A DNA stretch of 64,000 nucleotides, taken from assembly GCA_963678705.1 (NCBI GenBank), contig OY783210.1:14199331-14263330 (forward strand). The letters are read 5' to 3'. Under the pieces are notes generated by a model. The model ran no database searches, had not been told where the DNA came from, and saw only the letters and a program-made list of their open reading frames with translations. The position numbers and the translations under genes were made by a program. Shown piece by piece: positions 57,051-64,000 of this stretch. How positions within the stretch are numbered: position 1 is the first letter of the stretch; each line of letters begins with the position of its first letter. This stretch comes from Panorpa germanica (taxonomy: Eukaryota; Arthropoda; Insecta; Mecoptera; Panorpidae).

Positions 57051-59035
57051 AAAATTTATGTTTAAATAGTTTCATTACTATATAGGGCCTATTTAAAATA
57101 TGAATTATAATAAACGTATTTTTAAATTGAATTTGACAAATGTAACCGTACCATACATAAATGATGGTTTTTGTCTATATATACTTGTCATATACATAGT
57201 TACAAAAGCTACTGATGTAACAGTGAAGTTGAATACACTGTTTAATATGATCTAATTCCAATTTATTGAAATATTTTAATCTGTAAATGAATCAAGTAAA
57301 GAATAATTATTGGGATCAAGAAAACGCTATTTGCCCATGAACCCCGAGAAACCAGCAACAAAAACAAAGATTAAGTTAAAGAGAAATAACACTAGATCGT
57401 TCAGCTAGTCTTGTCGTAATTACTGGATTGCCGACTGTTACTTCTCTTTAATTCACTAAGTTAACTAACTTTTGCAATAACTATGAGTTCAGCAATCATT
57501 CCTATGTGTTTACTTGGGTAAATCAATTAATTCAAATTCATAAATGCAGATATTTTAGAAACGAGAACAACCGTTTCTTATTTTGGTTTCTTAAGTTCCT
57601 TATTGAGAATAATTGGTACCGCACAAGACATTTGTTTCTCTCTTTTTGTTGCAAAAGGGTAACAACGGTTAAAGTTTTTGTTTTTTTTCAATATCTGGAA
57701 CTAGATCACTATTATGTACCGTTAAGTATTAGAATTATAGAAAATCTATAGAAAATAATTCTATAACATTTAATAATCAAAACAGACATGAAAATAATAG
57801 ATGACATTAGTGAAAATTGAATAAATTTTCAAATTTTTACTATAATATTATATTCTGTATCTAATTCCATATAAACAAACAATTAAATAAAGAACAAAAT
57901 TTTAAATTCTACATTTTTCTTTAGGAAAATGAATTTAAGCGTAGACTGAGATATACATATATTATTTTCTATTTCTTTTGTATTTTCTATGAGCAACTGA
58001 ATTTCTTTTCCATTGTGTTTTACAAACAATGAATTTAATTGCATTTGAGTGGAAAATATTCCTGAAATTGTCTGAATTTTCATCCACTTTTACTGGTATG
58101 TCTGATACTGGTACACTATGTTGTTTGTCTTCATGAATATTTCTGAAATATGGTGTTTTTATTTTAGTTATACTAATATATAATACATCTTCGCCATAAT
58201 TGAAATTAGAATATATGTTTTTCACAATACATAATAATTTTCTGACTTTTATCTTTCTATGAAGATAATTCATCAGATATTTTTATCTATCCATATTATC
58301 TTAACCTTTTTTTATGATTATTTTAATTGTAAAATAAAAATGTAGAATTATTTATTAAAATAAAAATATTGAACTGAAAATGATTTTATATTTATCAACT
58401 TTAACAATTTTTAAATCAAATTTTATTTCAAGAAATGTAGAAAATCTTTAAATTAATTATACCTGTATTAATATTATCATTTTCATACAGGTATATCCTT
58501 CTTTAATCTTAAATCACGGAGAGCAATTTTATTTTCAAAACTTCAAATCAGCAACCACATATACACAAATTAAAGATAATATAGTTGCATGCTGATTAGG
58601 CGTTACAATTAATTTACTAATAGTGCCATCTATGAAACAAATCATTTACTTTATTTGTTTTATCTACAGTTTGATAGATAGCGTATTTGATGTTTACATT
58701 ATTGCTAAACAATTACTTTTGGAATATTGATTAATAATAAATGTCGACTAATTAATAAATATTTTATATAATAAATAATTTACTAAACTGTAGACAAGAT
58801 ACAAATATCAATTGTTACGAACATTTAAAAATCTCTGTTCTTTCTTCAACATATCTACCTTTCCTCTCAAAAAATGCACTATATCTTACTTTTGTTACTA
58901 TTTAAAATACAGCTTTTTCATCATTTTAACAAGACTAATTTTTGTTAAAATTATAAATATGACATATTTTAAAATCTTTTCCTATAATCCTTCCTATAAT
59001 TTTGCTAAATTTTTTCTTATGCTTTGAAATTTTTT
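57051..59035. other. AT-rich spacer with one two-frame open region
   Basis: No supported gene. 57883-58273 on the minus strand holds two overlapping open frames (103 and 66 codons) that read as one protein if a frameshift near 58080 is assumed; the product is not recognised. The rest is low-complexity. Confidence 0.35.
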
Positions 59036-60232
59036 GATGCTGTTGTGTTCGGTATGCTTTACAATAAAGAACTGCTTCACTACATTTTAAATAACTGCGC
59101 GCGCCTGGGTAATATGCAATCCCTTTAACTTTGTGAACTTATTTTCCTAAATTTTTTTTCTTTTAATCATTGAAAATTGTTTGGTGCAGTTATGCTCGCT
59201 ATGATTTAAAATAAAGAACTGTTTGGATTTTATGCGACCTTTTTTAAATTCATGGACTTTTTTTCTAAAATTATTTTTTTGATTTCTTGAAATATTTTGA
59301 TGTAGTTATGTTCGCTAGGCTTTAAATTAAAGAACTGCTTCATTACATTTAAAATATCTACGCGATTCTGGCTTTTATGCGACCTTTTTTAAATTCATGG
59401 GCTTTTTTTCTAAATTTTTTTTTTGGATTTCTTGAAATATTTTGATGCAGTTATGTTCCCTAAGCTTTAAATTAAAGAACTGCTTCATTACATTTTAAAT
59501 ATCTACGCGATTCTGTCTTTTATGCGACCTTTTTTAAATTCATGGACTTTTTTTCTAAAATTTTTTTTTGGATTTCTTGAAATTTTTTGATGCAGTTATG
59601 TTCGCTAGGCTTTAACATAAAGAACTGCTTCATTACATTTTAAATATCTACGCGATTCTGGCTTTTATGCGACCTTTTTTAAATTCATGGGCTTTTTTTT
59701 CTAAAAATTTTTTTTTGATTTCTTAAAATATTTTGATGCAGTTATGTGTGCTAGGCTTTAAATTAAAGAACTGCTTCATTACATTTTAAATATCTACGCG
59801 ATTCTGTCTTTTATGCGATCTTTTTTAAATTCATGGACTTTTTTTCTAAAATTTTTTTTTGGATTTCTTAAAATTTTTTGATGCAGTTATGTTCGCTAGG
59901 CTTTAACATAAAGAACTGCTTCATTATATTTTAAATATCTACGCGATTCTGGCTTTTATGCGACCTTTTTTAAATTCATGGGCTTTTTTTTCTAAAAATT
60001 TTTTTTTGATTTCTTAAAATATTTTGATGCAGTTATGTGTGCTAGGCTTTAAATTAAAGAACTGCTTCATTACATTTTAAATGTCTACGCGATTCTGTCT
60101 TTTATGCGACCTTTTTTAAATTCATGGACTTTTTTTTCTAATTTTTTTTTTTGGATTTCTTGAAATTTTTTGATGCAGTTATGTTCGCTATGCTTTAAAA
60201 TAAAGAACTGCTTCATTAGATTTTAAATAACT
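59036..60232. repeat. left satellite array, 145-146 bp unit
   Basis: About eight tandem units. The GATGCAG start of each unit falls at 59299, 59444, 59589, 59735, 59880, 60026 and 60172, steps of 145-146; earlier degenerate units start near 59036 and 59183. Consensus features: TGATGCAGTTATG, AAGAACTGCTTCATTACATT, ATCTACGCGATTCTG and TTTTATGCGACCTTTTTTAA. Units 59589/59880 and 59735/60026 pair as a 291-base dimer. Confidence 0.95.
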
Positions 60233-60712
60233 ACGCAGAAACTCAAAAAATTGCATTGCTCTTAAAATCATAAAAGTGAACCTTTTCATCATTTTTAACA
60301 AGATTATAGTCTTCTTTCTATATGGAGATTTAATATATTGATATATCATAAACTAAAATACTTATTCAAAAATGAATTATAAATTTGAAATCAGCGTTCA
60401 AAATTACTTCAAATACCATTACAAAAATTAGATTTCCTTTCCATCAATTTTTATGAAAAGTAAGAAGAGTATAACCTTCTTACTTTTCATAAAAATTTAA
60501 GAAAAATATATGTCATTTTATAACGGATTTTAACTTAATTTTGAATCCTGATTTCAAATTTATAATACATTGTTGAATAAGTATTTTAGTTTATGATATA
60601 TCAATATATTAAATCTCCATATAGAAAGAAGACTATAATCTTGTTAAAAATGATGAAAAGGTTCACTTTTATGATTTTAAGAGCAATGCAATTTTTTGAG
60701 TTTCTGCGTATA
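60233..60712. repeat. palindromic core between the satellite arrays
   Basis: 60233-60371 is repeated exactly, inverted, at about 60574-60712 by direct reading. Inside, the arms diverge, then close in a 20-bp perfect stem (60448-60467 and 60476-60495) with an 8-base loop. No ORF. Confidence 0.9.
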
Positions 60713-62060
60713 TATTTAAAATCTAATGATGCAGTTCTTTATTTTAAAGCATAACGAACAAAACTGCATCAAAAAAATTCAAGAAAATGTATTTTTTTCT
60801 TTTTGAAGATAATGTCCATGAAAATAAAAAAGGTCGCTTAAAAGCCAAAATCGCGTAGCTATTTAAAATCTAATGATGCAGTTTTTTATTTTAAAGCATA
60901 ACGAACATAACTGCATAAAAATATTTCAAAGAATCCAAAATATTTTTTTAGAAAAAAAAGTCCATGAATTTATAAAAGGTCGCATAAAATCCAGACCCGC
61001 GTAGATATTTAAAGTCTAATGATGCAGTTTTTAATTTTAGAACATAACGAACATAACTGCATCAAAATATTTCAAAGAATCCAAAATATTTTTTAAAAAA
61101 AAAAAGTCCATGGATTTAAAAAAGGTCGCATAAAATCCAGACCCGCGTAGATATTTAAAATCTAATGATGCAGTTTTTAATTTTAGAACATAACGAACAT
61201 AACTGCATCAAAATATTTCAAAGAATCCAAAATATTTTTTTAGAAAAAAAAGTCCATGGATTTAAAAAAGGTCGCATAAAATCCAGACCCGCGTAGATAT
61301 TTAAAATCTAATGATGCAGTTTTTAATTTTAGAACATAACGAACATAACTGCAACAAAATATTTCAAAGAATCCAAAATATTTTTTTAGAAAAAAAAGTC
61401 CATGGATTTAAAAAAGGTCGCATAAAATCCAGACCCGCGTAGATATTTAAAATCTAATGATGCAGTTTTTAATTTTAGAACATAACGAACATAACTGCAA
61501 CAAAATATTTCAAAGAATCCAAAATATTTTTTTAGAAAAAAAAGTCCATGAATTTAAAAAAGGTCGCATAAAATCCAGACCCGCGTAGATATTTAAAATC
61601 TAATGATGCAGTTTTTAATTTTAGAACATAACGAACATAACTGCATCAAAATATTTCAAAGAATCCAAAATATTTTTTTAGAAAAAAAAGTCCATGAATT
61701 TAAAAAAGGTCGCATAAAATCCAGACCCGCGTAGATATTTAAAATCTAATGATGCAGTTTTTTAGTTTAGAGCATAACGAACTTAACTGCATCAAAATAT
61801 TTCAAAGAATCCAAAAATAAATAAAGAAAAAAAATATCCATGGATTTAAAAAGGTCGCATAAAAGCCAGACACGCGTAGATATTTAAAATGTAATGAAGC
61901 AGTTCTTTATTTTAGAGCATAACGAACTTAACTGCTTCGAAATATTTTAAAGAATCTAAAAAACATGTTGAATTCAAACGTCCATGAAATTAAAATAGGT
62001 TGCATAAAAGTCAGACACGTGCAAAAATTTAAAATGTAATGAACCAATTCGTTAAATTTC
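60713..62060. repeat. right satellite array, inverted copy
   Basis: Reverse-orientation units; the GATGCAG motif recurs at 60728, 60875, 61021, 61167, 61313, 61459, 61605 and 61751, then degenerate at 61896. Steps are 146-147 then 145. Central units are almost identical to each other (CCAGACCCGCGTAGATATTT) but differ from the left array, which reads ACGCGATTCTGGC. Confidence 0.95.
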
Positions 62061-63593
62061 AAAAAATCAAAAAGGAAATTGAGAAAATAAACCCTTGAAT
62101 TGAGAAAAGATCACGTGTGAAAAGCCAGACGTTGCATTATGCTGGTTCATGTTGTGTCAGCTTTATCAATATTTTATACTTTCTTGTACCTCTTTATATA
62201 TAAATTTAAACATTATAGTTATACATATAATTATTTTGCTGGCTAGTTTCACTGCTTTATTGGCATTACTATAAATATAAATTTCTTGTTATGATGATAA
62301 AAACATTTAAATTTAATTGCTAATTCGTGAATAAAAAGCGTACACGAATTAATTACTTCTCTTGTTCCCATTTACTGTGCAAAGATTGTCACAAAATAAT
62401 CGCAAAATACATTATTTTCTTGTAGTGTAAATTTTGCTCGTAAGTAGTGTTGCCACCTTGTCAGGCGCAATGATGTCCATAAGTTTTAGATTGTACACGT
62501 GCTGCTATTAATGGGCTTGTGTACCATGGCTTAATTTCTATAAAACTGTAAAGTAGGTTACCAGAGCCTCAAATGTCCAATTTATTTTATTAACTCCTTA
62601 TATTTTAGGAGATAATTAATACGCTGTTTATTCGAAAACTGAAACAGATAATTGAAAATAATTTTCAATGTTTAAGTCAGCAAGAAAAACTGCGTTAGAA
62701 AACATATATCATACGTCAAAATAAAAAGGAGGAAAAGTATAGTCTTGATTTTCATAAAATTGAAGAAAAAAATTTCTAATTCAATAGTTAATAATGCAAA
62801 TATATATGGTCAAATACGTGCCTACGAAGCCCAAAAAATCTATATTAAAAAAAAAATATATGGTCAAATGCTTATATCTGACATCTATTAAATAAATCAA
62901 ACATTTAATGGTTTGGTTATTCAGTATCTTATATTGTGCCATCTGTTAAACAAATTATAAAGACCTATAGTTCATCTATTCCTTCATAGATGGAGTCAAC
63001 AAGAAGTAAGAGTGGTTGCACTTTATTAGGCGTTTTATTATTAATTTAATCTGCAAGAGAAAATAGAATTGACAATTTCGTAATAAAACATCACTTGATA
63101 ATATTGTTCTAATTGTTCGGCTAAAAATGATAAAATAGTGACAAAAATAAAAAAATTCATTGCGTTTAGGTCTTTATTTTACGCGTCAAAGATTGTTACA
63201 ATTTATAAATTAGCAATATTTTACAAATTGATTTTTTTCTTAATTATTTTCAATATTTACAATGTTAAATCCAAATTATTGCAAAAGCACTATCCCATTC
63301 ACTCAATTATACTTTCAAAAGATTAAATTCACTAATTAGAAAATAGTATTTTTATTACTGATCTTAATATATTATTTTTTTAAATTTCTATTTTTTCAAT
63401 CACATCTCATCAGTGCAATTTTAATTAATAGTACATAATTTCAATTATATATATATATTAGATTAAAAAATATTATTTAATAAAACCTATTCAGATTACG
63501 GATAAATAGTATTACTCGTATATTAAATAAATTCACTGAATTACTATAGAACGATATTTAAAATGTCTTTCGAATAATAGGACCACATATTAT
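62061..63593. other. spacer before Prp3, no gene
   Basis: AT-rich. A truncated ATGGGCTTGTG-family end lies at 62510-62630 (AATGGGCTTGTGTACCATGG). Sequence nearest Prp3 should hold its 3' UTR, but no single polyA signal stands out. Confidence 0.5.
62510..62630. repeat. truncated end of an ATGGGCTTGTG-family MITE
   Basis: AATGGGCTTGTGTACCATGG, TTAATTTCTATAAAACTGTA and TAACTCCTTATATTTTAGGA match the first 120 bases of the reverse copies. Confidence 0.6.
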
Positions 63594-63987
63594 TTACACA
63601 TCATCTGTTTGCTCCAAAACAGCTCCACTGTAAGCCAGATCCCAATAATGTTCCACTTTATGCTTTTGGAAAAATTCTCTCGCCATTTTCTCCATTGGAC
63701 ATACTTTAAATTTGATATCACCAAAAGTTCTATTTTTCGCAGTACCTTCCCATACCAATGTACATGAATTTGGTACATCATTACCATCCGCGTTTTTCAC
63801 CAAATCTTCGTCCCATTTTATACGATTCATCATTAAACGTTTAAATTTCTTTTGTTGTTTAGGGCCCCCTTCAACGACCACCACACAACAATCTCTGAAC
63901 ATCATAACAGCACCTGTCATGAAAAGCTGCTTTGCATTTGTTTCAACTTTAAATTTCTTACTGGCATTATCGTGCAAATCTCGAATT
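63594..63987 (-). CDS. Prp3: U4/U6 snRNP protein Prp3, last coding exon
   Basis: Prp3 (PRPF3) is a core protein of the U4/U6 and U4/U6.U5 snRNPs; its C-terminal region binds the U4/U6 duplex and single-stranded U6 and is needed for spliceosome activation. The exon begins after tttacag, enters in phase 2 (one base completes a codon) and encodes about 130 residues to a stop after QTDDV. Diagnostic strings of the Prp3 C-terminal domain (DUF1115): [61 protein letters not shown] and [14 protein letters not shown]. The upstream exons lie beyond the right edge, so the gene is partial here. It ends tail-to-tail with Spn, 7.4 kb away. Confidence 0.95.
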
Positions 63988-64000
63988 CTGTAAACAGAAA

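Noticed and set aside
59036-62060. CRISPR-like array
   Set aside because: Regular spacing is due to whole 146-base units with no unique spacers, in an insect nuclear genome.

Overview
The window looks like AT-rich nuclear DNA from an insect. Genes are split by GT-AG introns, from about 70 bp to nearly 14 kb, and the spaces between exons are crowded with transposon remnants, many nested in one another. I could not fix the insect order from sequence alone. Four host loci are supported. Two are secreted cysteine-rich proteins in tandem on the minus strand (B at 11246-18157, A at 19017-25176). The third is a complete spinophilin/neurabin gene on the plus strand (coding 32397-56183). The fourth is the last coding exon of the splicing factor Prp3 on the minus strand (63594-63987).

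Layout. 1-2306: 3' end of a Ty3/gypsy-type retrotransposon (RNase H edge, integrase, 3' LTR). 2307-11245: mostly repeats, including a piggyBac-like MITE with TTAA ends, LINE fragments and one orphan candidate exon at 7821-7949. 11246-25176: the tandem pair. Each gene has eight exons with the same order of splice phases and encodes a signal peptide, a small Cys-rich segment and four thyroglobulin type-1 (Tg1)-like domains. Their introns hold MITEs, a LINE tail, an (AT)n tract and a deleted Tigger transposon. 25177-32368: repeat-rich spacer with an RTE-type LINE tail, a long inverted repeat and nested MITEs. 32369-56183: Spn, 15 coding exons that join in frame from ATG to stop (1736 residues): N-terminal actin-binding region, KVKF PP1-docking motif, PDZ, coiled coil, SAM. 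Its first intron is 13.8 kb of repeats. 56184-63593: spacer between the convergent Spn and Prp3 genes, dominated by a 3 kb palindrome whose arms are arrays of a 145-146 bp satellite.

Functionally, Spn is a postsynaptic/actin scaffold that targets protein phosphatase 1. Prp3 is a U4/U6 snRNP core protein. The tandem Tg1 genes probably encode extracellular protease-inhibitor-like proteins. No operon-like relation exists between them. The most unusual feature is the palindromic satellite at about 59036-62060. Next are the tandem Tg1 pair, with the same cysteine pair missing from domains 3 and 4 in both copies, and a 653 bp foldback inserted inside another repeat at 37288-37940.
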